NCBI GenBank assembly: GCA_963714425.1
Contig: CAVQOI010000007.1
Coordinates: 62,001-126,000 of the forward strand
Direction: 5' to 3'
Origin: DATCYX01 sp963714425
GTDB lineage: Bacteria > Chloroflexota > Anaerolineae > Anaerolineales > UBA4823
Length of the DNA stretch: 64,000 bases
Part shown: positions 1-7,294 of the stretch, piece after piece
Layout of the letters: the number at the start of each line of letters is the position of its first letter
Position numbering within the stretch: position 1 is the first letter of the stretch
Translations under genes and position numbers: made by a program
The notes under the pieces: model-generated
Told to the model about the DNA's origin: nothing
The model's input: only the letters and a program-made list of their open reading frames with translations
The model's database searches: none

Positions 1-594
1 CCCCCGGTATCCCGGTTTGAGCGCCGAGAGATAGATCCCCTCGCCCCTGCCGTACAGCCTATCTGCCACGATGGAATGCCCCAGGTGCGCCAGGTGGGCG
101 CGGATCTGGTGGGTGCGCCCGGTTTTTGGGACGGCCTCTAGCAGCGCGTAGCCAGCCTCCCTGCCTGCCCTCAGGGTGTCTGTGAAGCGCTCCAGCACGC
201 GCAGTATGGTTATTGCCGGCTTGCCTTGCGCCGAGACAAGCGTGCGGTGGCGCCGGTCGCCATTCACAAGCAAGGAGGAGTCCACTTGCCTGGTCTCCCA
301 ATCGGGCGCGCCGGTCACCAGGGCATGATACACCTTGCCCGTTTGGCGCTCCTGGAATTGCGTGTTCAACGAGCGGTGCGCGGCAGCCGAGCGCGCCAGC
401 ACGACCACACCGCTGGTGTCTTTATCCAGGCGGTGCACGGTCCACAGCCGCCCGTAGACGGGTTGGAACAAGCCACGCAAGTGAGGCGCATCGGGGTGGT
501 AGCCATCCGGAATTACAGGCAACCCGGCGGGCTTGTTCACCACGAGCAGAGCCTCATCACTCCACAAGGTCATGCCGGCAGGATCGTAGGACAT
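1..594 (-). CDS. RluA-family RNA pseudouridine synthase (3' end outside window)
   Basis: The reverse strand reads open for 198 codons from an ATG at 594 to the window edge. The translation begins MSYDPAGMTLWSDEALLVVN and carries the RluA signature HRLDKDTSG, whose Asp is the catalytic residue. Further on it has KTGRTHQIRAHLAHLGH, the conserved C-terminal motif of RluA-type synthases. Enzymes of this family isomerise uridine to pseudouridine in 23S rRNA or tRNA. No S4 domain precedes the catalytic domain, so it resembles the short RluA/RluC-like or YqcB/TruC-like branch; the exact target base cannot be told. The last part of the protein lies beyond base 1. It is divergent from the toxin-antitoxin pair that starts at 686. 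Confidence 0.9.
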   Translation of the reverse strand, partial: MSYDPAGMTLWSDEALLVVNKPAGLPVIPDGYHPDAPHLRGLFQPVYGRLWTVHRLDKDTSGVVVLARSAAAHRSLNTQFQERQTGKVYHALVTGAPDWETRQVDSSLLVNGDRRHRTLVSAQGKPAITILRVLERFTDTLRAGREAGYALLEAVPKTGRTHQIRAHLAHLGHSIVADRLYGRGEGIYLSALKPGYRG

Positions 595-635
595 GCTGCG
601 AGTTTATCATTAAGTTGGATGGTTACCGTCTCCAT

Positions 636-672
636 TTGAATGTAGTAACAATTATGATACAATTGTACCTAC
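636..672 (+). promoter_or_regulatory. vapBC-type promoter with palindromic operator
   Basis: A long dyad fits GTAGnnACAATT-N7-AATTGTnnCTAC at 642-672. Its arms match except at two positions per side. It overlaps a plausible promoter, TTGAAT at 636-641, 16 bp, TACAAT at 658-663, and ends just before the ribosome binding site GGAGG at 676-680. That position is what is expected of an autoregulatory operator bound by an antitoxin or toxin-antitoxin complex. The promoter is inferred from consensus only. Confidence 0.7.
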
Positions 673-685
673 AACGGAGGTGAGC

Positions 686-967
686 ATGGCTCTGATAGGC
701 ATACGCGAGCTGCGCGAACAAGCCACAGAAGTACTGCGAAAAGTGCGCGAAGAAAAAGCCGAATATATCATCACCTACCAGGGCCGCCCGGTGGCGGTGT
801 TGATGCCGGTAGATGAGCAGGCGGTTGAAGCTGCCATCGTACAGGAGAGCAAGCGTTCGGCATCCAGTGGCTGGGAGATCTACCAAACCCTGGCAGACCT
901 GCTCCGGCAGACCTGGCCTGTCGGGGGGAGCACCCAGGAATTGTTGGACGACGTGCGCCAGGAATGA
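686..967 (+). CDS. Phd/YefM-family antitoxin
   Basis: This 93-residue protein starts MALIGIRELREQATEVLRKV and continues with YQGRPVAVLMPVD. That is the Phd/YefM fold: an N-terminal DNA-binding half that represses its own promoter and a C-terminal tail that wraps the toxin. ATG 686 is preferred over GTG 680 because GGAGG at 676-680 leaves 5 nt to the ATG and overlaps the GTG. It is followed after 3 nt by a PIN-domain gene, so the two form a type II toxin-antitoxin operon. The tail (residues about 55-93) has no recognised sequence beyond a few acidic residues near the end, as usual for toxin-binding tails. Confidence 0.88.
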   Translation: MALIGIRELREQATEVLRKVREEKAEYIITYQGRPVAVLMPVDEQAVEAAIVQESKRSASSGWEIYQTLADLLRQTWPVGGSTQELLDDVRQE

Positions 968-970
968 GGC

Positions 971-1402
971 ATGTTCACGATCGATGCCAGCGTGCACATC
1001 AACGCCCTCAATTCCGCTGAGGCTGGCTCCTCCGCCAGCCAGGCATTCCTGGCCAGAATCCACAAAGAAGGCTTGCCAGTATATTCTCCCACCCTGCTGC
1101 TGGTCGAAGTGGCTGCCGCGGTCGCGAGGGCATTCGACAGCCCTGCGCAGGGGATTGCCCTGGCAAAGGCGCTTCGCCTGATCCCGGGGCAAGCCTGGAT
1201 CGCATTAGACGAATCGCTGGCGGATGAAGCCGGAGCATTGGGCGCCGAACTTCGCCTGCGGGGCGCCGACGCCATCTATGCTGCAGTCGCCCGGCGCTAT
1301 AAGACCACCCTGGTCACTACAGACCAGCAGCAAATCCAACGCCTGTCGAAAATCCTGGATGTACGCCAACCGGCGGAGGTTGCCATCTCGTCGTCGAGGT
1401 GA
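971..1402 (+). CDS. PIN-domain toxin, VapC-like ribonuclease
   Basis: The 143-residue protein begins MFTIDASVHINALN, with the first PIN acidic residue (Asp5). It has a second at Glu46 in LLLVEVAAAVARA, a third in LRGADAIYAAVARR, and a late TTDQQQ segment. This quartet coordinates Mg2+ in VapC-type endoribonucleases, which cut tRNA or rRNA. It lies 3 nt after the antitoxin gene and shares its promoter. The first domain-defining motif and the length are normal, so the toxin looks intact. The target RNA cannot be inferred from sequence. Confidence 0.88.
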   Translation: MFTIDASVHINALNSAEAGSSASQAFLARIHKEGLPVYSPTLLLVEVAAAVARAFDSPAQGIALAKALRLIPGQAWIALDESLADEAGALGAELRLRGADAIYAAVARRYKTTLVTTDQQQIQRLSKILDVRQPAEVAISSSR

Positions 1403-1422
1403 GCGCAAACATCAGTATCTAC

Positions 1423-1535
1423 TAACGCCCCCACCCCCGTCCCCTCCCCCAGAAGCGGGGGAGGGGAGAATATCTTGAAATTGGGCATAGCGTGGGGCGA
1501 TGCCCCACGCTATGCCCAATTTCAAGGTCCTTTCC
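1423..1535. repeat. Palindromic element with C-rich/G-rich flanks, copy 1
   Basis: A C-rich stretch with a small GGGGGAGGGG complement (1427-1468) is followed by a perfect 25-bp inverted repeat at 1474-1498 and 1502-1526 with a 3-nt loop. The outer part of the arm reads TTGAAATTGGG, the inner part CATAGCGTGGGG. A second C-rich tract follows. It lies between the vapC-like gene and the convergent MFS gene and could act as a bidirectional terminator. It belongs to a family repeated across this window. Confidence 0.85.
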
Positions 1536-1539
1536 CCCT

Positions 1540-2754
1540 TCACCCTTCAACTTTCAACCTTTCTTTCACCCGCGACATGAGCACTCCCGCCAGCAGCATG
1601 AAAATCGTCGAGAAGACGAACATGATGCGGTAGTTGCCGCCGGTCAGGTCGATCAAGATACCCACCACTTGCGGTCCGCCTACGGCAGCGACATTGGATG
1701 CCAGGTAGTACATCCCAGTGAAGGCGCCAATGCGCCGCTCTCCGCCTATATCGTACACCATGGGCAGAGAGTTGACGTTGATCAGCGCCCAGAAAATGCC
1801 GGCCGGCACAAGCAGGCTGATCAGCATCCACTGGTTGCGCACGAACAGCCCGTAGAAGAAAAGCACCACCAGCCCGGCGATGCCGGTCAGGATCACCGGC
1901 TTGCGCCCGAAGCGCGTCGCCAGCAGGCCGCTGGGCACGGCAAAGATGACGAAGGTCAGCGCCAGCCCGGAGGTCAGGATCGCCATGCGCCCTTCGTCGA
2001 TGCCCAGGCTGAACTTTCCGAAAGACGAGATCCACGTCTCCAGGGCGTTGTAACCCAGGAACCAGCACAGGATCGCCAGCAGGATGAGCAGCCCGGAGCG
2101 GTCGGAGGCGCGCAGCACCTCCCCCAGGTTCGCCAGGAAGCTGCCGCCGGTATCCTCTTTTTCGACCTGTTGAGGTAGGTCCGGCTCGCGCACCCGCCAC
2201 AGCACGAGCGTGATGGCGCTCAGCATCAGCACGCTGCCGAAAATAAAAGGCGAGATGCGCCCCATGCGGTAGAGCGCCCCACCCACCAGGAAGGCCGCGA
2301 TAGCTCCCAGCCCGCCCATCAGGTTGATCACACCGTTAGCAGTGCTGCGCTGGTGAGGCGGGAAGAGATCGCCCAGCAGGGCGATGGTGGGGGCGCGGAA
2401 CAGCGCCATCGACAGGTTGGTGAGCAGGATGGCGAACATCACCCCCAGCGGGGAGCGCATCAGCGGCACCAGGATGAAGAACGCTGCGGCCAGGGGCGCG
2501 CCTACCAGCATCCAGGGCTTGCGCCTGCCCAAACGCGTGCGCGTGCGGTCAGAGCGCTCGCCCACCACCGGCTGGACGAACATGTTCAGGTAGTTATCCC
2601 AGGTCATGATGAAGCCGATCAACGCAGCCGAGAGACCGAAGTCTTCTCTGAGGAAGACCGGCACGAAGTTATTGAAGATCGGCCAGATCAGGCTGATGCC
2701 GAAAAAGCCAAAACCGAGCAGCAGAGTTTTTGCGTACGGGAAGCGTTGGTTCAT
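1540..2754 (-). CDS. MFS transporter, SLC45/GPH-like (sugar type)
   Basis: This 404-residue protein has about twelve hydrophobic segments. After the second helix it carries RTRTRLGRRKPWMLVGAPL, which is close to the loop motif of the SLC45 and glycoside-pentoside-hexuronide carriers (RxGRRxPxxLxG). Such proteins usually move sugars with H+ or Na+; the substrate is unknown. The start ATG at 2754 follows GAGGTAACCCC, and this ribosome binding site overlaps the stop codon of the response regulator gene upstream. The two genes are therefore translationally linked. The last codons are encoded by a short repeat of the GTTGAAAG type found elsewhere between genes, so the natural C-terminus may have been replaced. 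Confidence 0.85.
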   Translation of the reverse strand: MNQRFPYAKTLLLGFGFFGISLIWPIFNNFVPVFLREDFGLSAALIGFIMTWDNYLNMFVQPVVGERSDRTRTRLGRRKPWMLVGAPLAAAFFILVPLMRSPLGVMFAILLTNLSMALFRAPTIALLGDLFPPHQRSTANGVINLMGGLGAIAAFLVGGALYRMGRISPFIFGSVLMLSAITLVLWRVREPDLPQQVEKEDTGGSFLANLGEVLRASDRSGLLILLAILCWFLGYNALETWISSFGKFSLGIDEGRMAILTSGLALTFVIFAVPSGLLATRFGRKPVILTGIAGLVVLFFYGLFVRNQWMLISLLVPAGIFWALINVNSLPMVYDIGGERRIGAFTGMYYLASNVAAVGGPQVVGILIDLTGGNYRIMFVFSTIFMLLAGVLMSRVKERLKVEG

Positions 2755-2763
2755 GGGGTTACC

Positions 2764-3417
2764 TCAAAGAAGCTTGAGCTCGCGCGCCTTCAGCGCGGCC
2801 TGCGTGCGATCTTCCACGTTGAGCTTGTTCAAGATAGACGAGATGTAATTTTTTACCGTGCCTTCAGCCAGGTATAGCTGTGCGGCGATCTGCTTGTTAC
2901 TGGCGCCCTTCGCCAGCAGGCCAAGGACTTCAAGCTCACGCTCGCTGAGAGGCTCGGGCAAGCGTTCGACAGGGGGGTGGACGGGCTCGGCGAGGCGGGC
3001 GAATTCAGCCAGCACTTTGCGGGCTACAGACGGCTCAATCAATGCCCCGCCTCCGGCAACCTTGCGAATGGCTTGTGCCAATTCGTCGCCGGATACATCT
3101 TTGAGCAGATAGCCCAGCGCCCCAGCGCGCAACCCATCGAAAACGTAGGCATCATCGTCGAAGGTAGTCAGGATAATCACGCGCGCCTCTGGCCAGCGCT
3201 GGCGCAGTCGCTGCGTGGCTTGCACTCCGTCCAGGTTCGGCATGCGGATGTCCATCAATACCACATCGGGCCGTAATGCCTCATATTGTTCCAGCGCTTC
3301 AAGGCCGTCCTTGGCGTCGCCGGCTATTTCCAGGTCGGGCTCCAGTTCGAGCAGGGTGTGCAGCCCTTCGCGCATCAGGCGCTGGTCGTCGACGATGAGA
3401 AGTTTGATTTTTTCCAC
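2764..3417 (-). CDS. NarL/FixJ-type response regulator
   Basis: The 217-residue protein has a receiver domain (residues 1-120) with acidic pocket D10-D11, phosphoacceptor D56 in VVLMDIRMPN, the conserved Thr in ILTTFDD and the Lys in GYLLKDV. A LuxR-type helix-turn-helix follows: LSERELEVLGLLAKGASNKQIA and GTVKNYISSILNKL, residues about 150-215. The start is a GTG preceded by AGGAGAGGATT. It lies downstream of a histidine kinase and upstream of an MFS carrier on the same strand, so kinase, regulator and carrier probably form one unit. A plausible target is the membrane protein gene at 4925-6292, but no binding site is proven. Confidence 0.93.
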   Translation of the reverse strand: MEKIKLLIVDDQRLMREGLHTLLELEPDLEIAGDAKDGLEALEQYEALRPDVVLMDIRMPNLDGVQATQRLRQRWPEARVIILTTFDDDAYVFDGLRAGALGYLLKDVSGDELAQAIRKVAGGGALIEPSVARKVLAEFARLAEPVHPPVERLPEPLSERELEVLGLLAKGASNKQIAAQLYLAEGTVKNYISSILNKLNVEDRTQAALKARELKLL

Positions 3418-3523
3418 AATCCTCTCCTGGTAGGACTATATACTCACCAAATCCATTCACTCCTGCCCAGCGTAGGATGGCAGATACAGGGTGAGGGATT
3501 GGTATATATTGGAAGATTTGACA

Positions 3524-4708
3524 TCATGCACTCGCGTCGAGAACAGGCAAACTTACCGTCAGGAGCGTGCCACCGCCAGGGTTGGATTCCAGGCGCACCT
3601 GGCCTCCCAGGGCGCCGGCGCGCTCACTCAGGCCGCGCAGGCCAAAGCCAGCACCTGCAGGCTCGCCGTTTGGCAATCCGACCCCATTATCGCGGACTTC
3701 CAGTCGCAGCTCACCCGGCTCGCCAGCCACTCGCAGCCAGGCCTGTGTGGCTTGCGCGTGGCGCTGGATGTTGGTCAAGCCTTCCTGGGCAGCGCGGAAC
3801 AGCACAAGGCGCTGGGCTGGGGTAATCTCGTCCAAGTTATCTACGTTCTCCAAGGTGACACTCAAGCCGGTAGCGTCTTGAAAGCTCTCCGCCAGGCGCT
3901 GCAGCGCTTGCGGTAAGGAGAGATCCAGCTCGACCGGGGCGCGCAGGCGACCTACCGTCTGGCGCAGCTCTTGTAAAGCCTGGCGCACCTGGCCGCGAAC
4001 GACACCTACCGTCTCTGCAGCTTTCTCGGGGTTGATTGACACCAGACGCTGAGCGGCTTCGAGCTGCACGGCGGAACTTGTCAGCCGGTGACCCAGAGTA
4101 TCGTGTACTTCCCGCGCCAGCCGGTTGCGCTCTTCCAGGGCAGCCAACGTTTCCACCTGGCGAGCATACTCAACAAGCTGTGCATTGGACGCCTGCAATT
4201 CAACCAATAAACGCTCGGTCTCTGCCTGGGCAGCACGCGCAACGCTCAAGAGGTTAGTGACAAAACCAAAGAACAAAAAGCCGCCTAGATACAAACCGAT
4301 ATCGCCGAACAAACCAGCCCAACTCCCCTCCTGGTAGAGATACCATGCGACAATCGCCGAAAAACCTGCAATCCAAAGAACGGTGACACGAAGCGAATTG
4401 AATAAGGCTGCATTGACGCTGAGAATAAACAATAACAAGAAGAATGAAAAGCCCACTTCGGTGGATACCACCAGGTAGGCGACGATTAAAGTCTGCGCGA
4501 GGATAATCAGGTTGGCTGTGCGTCGCCGGACGAAGGTGCCGCCGTCGCCAGGCAAGCGGCTGTGTAAGAAGATAAAAAGCGCCAGCAAGATCGCCACTTG
4601 CCAGCGCAATAAGATACGCTCGATCTGCAACACGCTGCTGACCGCAGCACCAGCGACGGTCACATAAGCGGTCAGGCTCAGGAGGAAGTTTTGCCGGGTC
4701 GAGCGCAT
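3524..4708 (-). CDS. Sensor histidine kinase, HisKA_3 (NarX/DesK-like)
   Basis: Five to six hydrophobic helices cover residues 1-160. A coiled segment and the HisKA_3 dimerisation helix follow, EERNRLAREVHDTLGH, with the phosphoacceptor His near residue 200. The ATPase domain shows RAAQEGLTNIQRHAQA (N box), EVRDNGVGLP (G1) and GAGFGLRGLSERA (G2). The kinase should autophosphorylate and pass phosphate to the regulator at 2764-3417. No periplasmic sensor domain is visible, so it probably senses within the membrane, as DesK or LiaS types do. ATG 4708 is chosen; a TTG at 4735 gives nine more residues and neither start has a clear ribosome binding site. Confidence 0.88.
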   Translation of the reverse strand: MRSTRQNFLLSLTAYVTVAGAAVSSVLQIERILLRWQVAILLALFIFLHSRLPGDGGTFVRRRTANLIILAQTLIVAYLVVSTEVGFSFFLLLFILSVNAALFNSLRVTVLWIAGFSAIVAWYLYQEGSWAGLFGDIGLYLGGFLFFGFVTNLLSVARAAQAETERLLVELQASNAQLVEYARQVETLAALEERNRLAREVHDTLGHRLTSSAVQLEAAQRLVSINPEKAAETVGVVRGQVRQALQELRQTVGRLRAPVELDLSLPQALQRLAESFQDATGLSVTLENVDNLDEITPAQRLVLFRAAQEGLTNIQRHAQATQAWLRVAGEPGELRLEVRDNGVGLPNGEPAGAGFGLRGLSERAGALGGQVRLESNPGGGTLLTVSLPVLDASA

Positions 4709-4770
4709 AATCAGATTAAACCATAAATATGGCAACCGCCATAATTAATTTCCGGATGGCTGGTTTGCTC

Positions 4771-4868
4771 ATGCCCATCCCCCCTACCTAAACTGGGAGT
4801 TGCAGGCGCTCCGCGCCTGCAACTCCCAGTTCTATAGCTTTCCTGCCGGAGGCAGGTAAACGGTGGGG
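4771..4868. repeat. Palindromic element, copy 2
   Basis: A C-rich flank (CCCATCCCCCCTACC) precedes a 19-bp perfect inverted repeat at 4791-4809 and 4813-4831, and a G-rich flank ends near 4868. The inner arm GGAGTTGCAGGCGC is identical to that of the copy at 31812-31864. It lies between the bactofilin-like gene and the histidine kinase gene on the same strand. The remaining bases up to 4924 hold no gene. Confidence 0.85.
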
Positions 4869-4924
4869 GGGTTATTCTCATGAAGCACCGCAAACATTTA
4901 ATTTGAGGTGCTTCATAGATACCC

Positions 4925-6292
4925 TTACGCACTGGCGGCAGCCGGCGCTTGCTGGCGGCGTTCCCAGACCAGCAAGGCGATGGCGCCCAGGCCGAGCAGA
5001 ACCACGGCGAACTCGAGCAAGCCGCCCAGCACGGGCAAAGCGAAGATAATGCCCAGGATCACCAAACCAACCAGCAGCGACCAGTAGATGTTGCTGGCAG
5101 CTTCAGGGCGAACACGGTTGAGCACCCAGCGCCCGCCCAGGTAAGCCACCGCCGCCTGGGGCAGGTAGCCCAGCGCAAGGAAGAAGAGCACACCTACCAG
5201 CGTGAGCACGGGCAGGCCGAGCGCCAGAGCCGCGCCCACCAGCTCGCCCAGGGTCAAGGCGCCCATCAGCACTGCCACCAGGATCACCGCCAGCAGACCA
5301 GCCAGCAAGATGAAGGGGGCAATGACGATGCCGAGGAACCCAACGCCGAGGGAGGGCAACGCCCGTGCCTGAATCTTGCTCGCCGGGGTGACGATCCACG
5401 CCGGGACCAGGCGGGCGATCAGCAAGCCAACCAACACCAGAGCAACCATGCGGCGCAGCGCATCCAGCCAGGCCGAGGTAGGGCCGTTCTGGCGGTTGAG
5501 CTCATCCCTGATCCGGGCGTCGGTGGGAGGGAACTCGTGCTGGACTTGCGCAGCCACGCTGGACGGGATGCTTATGAGGACCGGGGTGGTGTACTTGAGC
5601 AGGCCATCAACACGGGCGCCAGTACCAAAGGTCAGACCGCCCGGTACGCTGGGCATATCCGGTGCGTTGGGACCAAACCTCATCGAGCTGGGAGTGTAGG
5701 AGGTGTCGGCGTTATCCACAGCGATTTTAGCATCGCCCCCGACGGAGCCTTCGATGCGCAAGCGCGAAGCGCCCACCAGCAAGTCTTCGGCAACTGAGCC
5801 GGAGACCAGCCCCTGGAACGCGCCGATCAGCAATGTGCCGTTGATCAGGCTGCCCGGCCTGCTTTCCACGCTGGCGGCGGCGCCGAAAACGTCATCGCCA
5901 ACTTTGGCATCCCTGCCCACCGTTACAACCGCAGCAGCGGCAAACAGGTCATCGCCCACTTCGCCGTTAATTGTCACGCTGCTTCCCGCAGCCCACAGGT
6001 CGCCGGTGACGATGCCATTCACGACCACGGTCTCAGCGGCGGCGAGCAGGTCGCCGGTGACGATGCCATTCACGACCACGGTCTCAGCGGCGGCGAGCAG
6101 GTCACCATTGATGGTGCCGTCCACGATCACCTCGCTGGCGGAAAGGTACAGATCATCGTTGATGACTTCTCCGGCGGGGATCACAATGCGGTCGCCACTG
6201 CGCCCGTCGAAAGCCAGCGCCGTCGAAGGGAAAATCAGTGTAGCCAAAACGAGCAGGCTAAGGAGTGTGTAGAATTTAGTACGGGTGTTCAT
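4925..6292 (-). CDS. Secreted bactofilin-like (polymer-forming) membrane protein
   Basis: The 455-residue protein has an N-terminal signal peptide (LLSLLVLATLIFPSTALA). About 200 residues follow of short beta-helix rungs of the type GxIxGDLxAAxxxVxVNGxV, as in bactofilin/polymer-forming domains. The C-terminal half has four to five transmembrane helices and ends in a short basic tail. The rung domain should be outside the membrane, unlike cytoplasmic bactofilins. Two rungs are an exact 51-bp tandem duplication (5999-6100). The function is unknown; the neighbouring two-component system, read on the same strand, suggests envelope stress or envelope structure. It is a separate transcription unit or the head of that group, with a palindromic element between. 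Confidence 0.82.
   Translation of the reverse strand: MNTRTKFYTLLSLLVLATLIFPSTALAFDGRSGDRIVIPAGEVINDDLYLSASEVIVDGTINGDLLAAAETVVVNGIVTGDLLAAAETVVVNGIVTGDLWAAGSSVTINGEVGDDLFAAAAVVTVGRDAKVGDDVFGAAASVESRPGSLINGTLLIGAFQGLVSGSVAEDLLVGASRLRIEGSVGGDAKIAVDNADTSYTPSSMRFGPNAPDMPSVPGGLTFGTGARVDGLLKYTTPVLISIPSSVAAQVQHEFPPTDARIRDELNRQNGPTSAWLDALRRMVALVLVGLLIARLVPAWIVTPASKIQARALPSLGVGFLGIVIAPFILLAGLLAVILVAVLMGALTLGELVGAALALGLPVLTLVGVLFFLALGYLPQAAVAYLGGRWVLNRVRPEAASNIYWSLLVGLVILGIIFALPVLGGLLEFAVVLLGLGAIALLVWERRQQAPAAASA
5999..6100. repeat. Exact 51-bp tandem duplication inside the beta-helix domain
   Basis: Bases 5999-6049 and 6050-6100 are identical. Each unit encodes 17 residues containing GDLLAAAETVVVNGIVT. 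Neighbouring rungs are similar in protein sequence but not identical in DNA, so this pair is a very recent duplication (or unequal exchange) that keeps the reading frame. Confidence 0.95.
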
Positions 6293-6440
6293 GAGAATAT
6301 CCTTTCATGGGTTGATAGAGAACTTGAAATTTCCTAACCCCCATCATATCCATGTGTGGTCATATGCTGTAGTGCCACAGGTCATCACCTGGGTCATATG
6401 ACCGAAAGGATATTCCTTTACGATCAGCAGCTGCGCTCAG
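6293..6440 (-). promoter_or_regulatory. Upstream region of the bactofilin-like gene with several dyads
   Basis: This 150-bp gap holds three inverted repeats: a perfect 12-bp palindrome GGTCATATGACC at 6392-6403, CAGGTcatcACCTG at 6378-6391, and ATATCCTTTC at 6297-6306 mirrored by GAAAGGATAT at 6404-6413. They lie directly upstream of the gene and are candidate sites for a dimeric regulator such as the NarL-type protein at 2764-3417. No assignment can be made from sequence alone. Confidence 0.45.
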
Positions 6441-6443
6441 CAG

Positions 6444-7190
6444 TCAGTTTTCTTCGTCCACCCCTTGTCGTCCGGTATCGCTTAGCATCCTTCGCTCCGC
6501 CTCGGATAGCTCGGCTTTGGTGAGCAAGTCCGGGCGGCGCTGGTTGGTGCGCAGCAAGGCCTGCTGGCGCCTCCAGCGGGCGATGCGGGCATGGTCGCCG
6601 GAGAGCAGCACCTCAGGCACCTCCCATCCGCGGAACTCCGGCGGACGGGTGTAGTGCGGGTATTCCAGCAACCCGGAGGTAAACGAATCGTCCCAGGCGC
6701 CCTTGGGGTCACCCAGGACGCCGGGCAGGAAGCGGGTCACGGCGTCCACCACAATCAAGGCAGGCAATTCCCCCCCGGTGAGCACGTAGTCGCCGATGGA
6801 GATCTCGTCGCTCACCAGATGCTGGCGCACACGCTCATCCACGCCTTCATAACGACCGCACAAGAGAGCCAGGCGCGGTTGCTGCGCCAGCTCCTGCGCC
6901 ACAGCATGGGTAAAGAGGCGTCCCTGCGGGGTGAGCAAGACCACCGGGCAGGCTGGCGGTGATCCCAGCACCCCCTCCACAGCGGCAAAGATCGGCTCAG
7001 GCTTCATCACCATCCCGCCCCCGCCACCGTAAGGCTCGTCGTCGGTGACGTGGTGGCGGTCGGATGTCCAATCGCGGATGTTGTGCAGCGCGACATCCAG
7101 CAGACCGCGCTGCGAGGCGCGCTGCAGGATGCTGGATTCCAGGTACGGGCGGAAGATCTCTGGGAAGAGGGTGAAAATATCAAATCGCAT
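6444..7190 (-). CDS. trmD: tRNA (guanine-N1)-methyltransferase TrmD
   Basis: The 248-residue protein begins MRFDIFTLFPEIFRPYL and contains DEPYGGGGGMVMKPEP, LLCGRYEGVDERV and EISIGDYVLTGGELPALI. These are the SAM-binding trefoil-knot motifs of TrmD, which methylates G37 at N1 in tRNAs to prevent frameshifting. Length is normal. It stands without its usual neighbours rpsP, rimM and rplS. The start ATG at 7190 is only about 100 bp from the divergent TPR gene. The next gene on the same strand, at 4925-6292, is unrelated. Confidence 0.97.
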   Translation of the reverse strand: MRFDIFTLFPEIFRPYLESSILQRASQRGLLDVALHNIRDWTSDRHHVTDDEPYGGGGGMVMKPEPIFAAVEGVLGSPPACPVVLLTPQGRLFTHAVAQELAQQPRLALLCGRYEGVDERVRQHLVSDEISIGDYVLTGGELPALIVVDAVTRFLPGVLGDPKGAWDDSFTSGLLEYPHYTRPPEFRGWEVPEVLLSGDHARIARWRRQQALLRTNQRRPDLLTKAELSEAERRMLSDTGRQGVDEEN

Positions 7191-7294
7191 GGGCTCATTG
7201 TAGCTATAAGCGACCTAACTTGCAAGGAATTTCCGTGCTCAGCCCCATTCCACCATCCTTGACGCTCGTTCCTTCGGAATGGTATGATGAAACT

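Noticed and set aside
1492..2178. 228-residue plus-strand frame opposite the MFS gene
   Set aside because: His/Gln-rich translation typical of an antisense shadow of a membrane protein gene.
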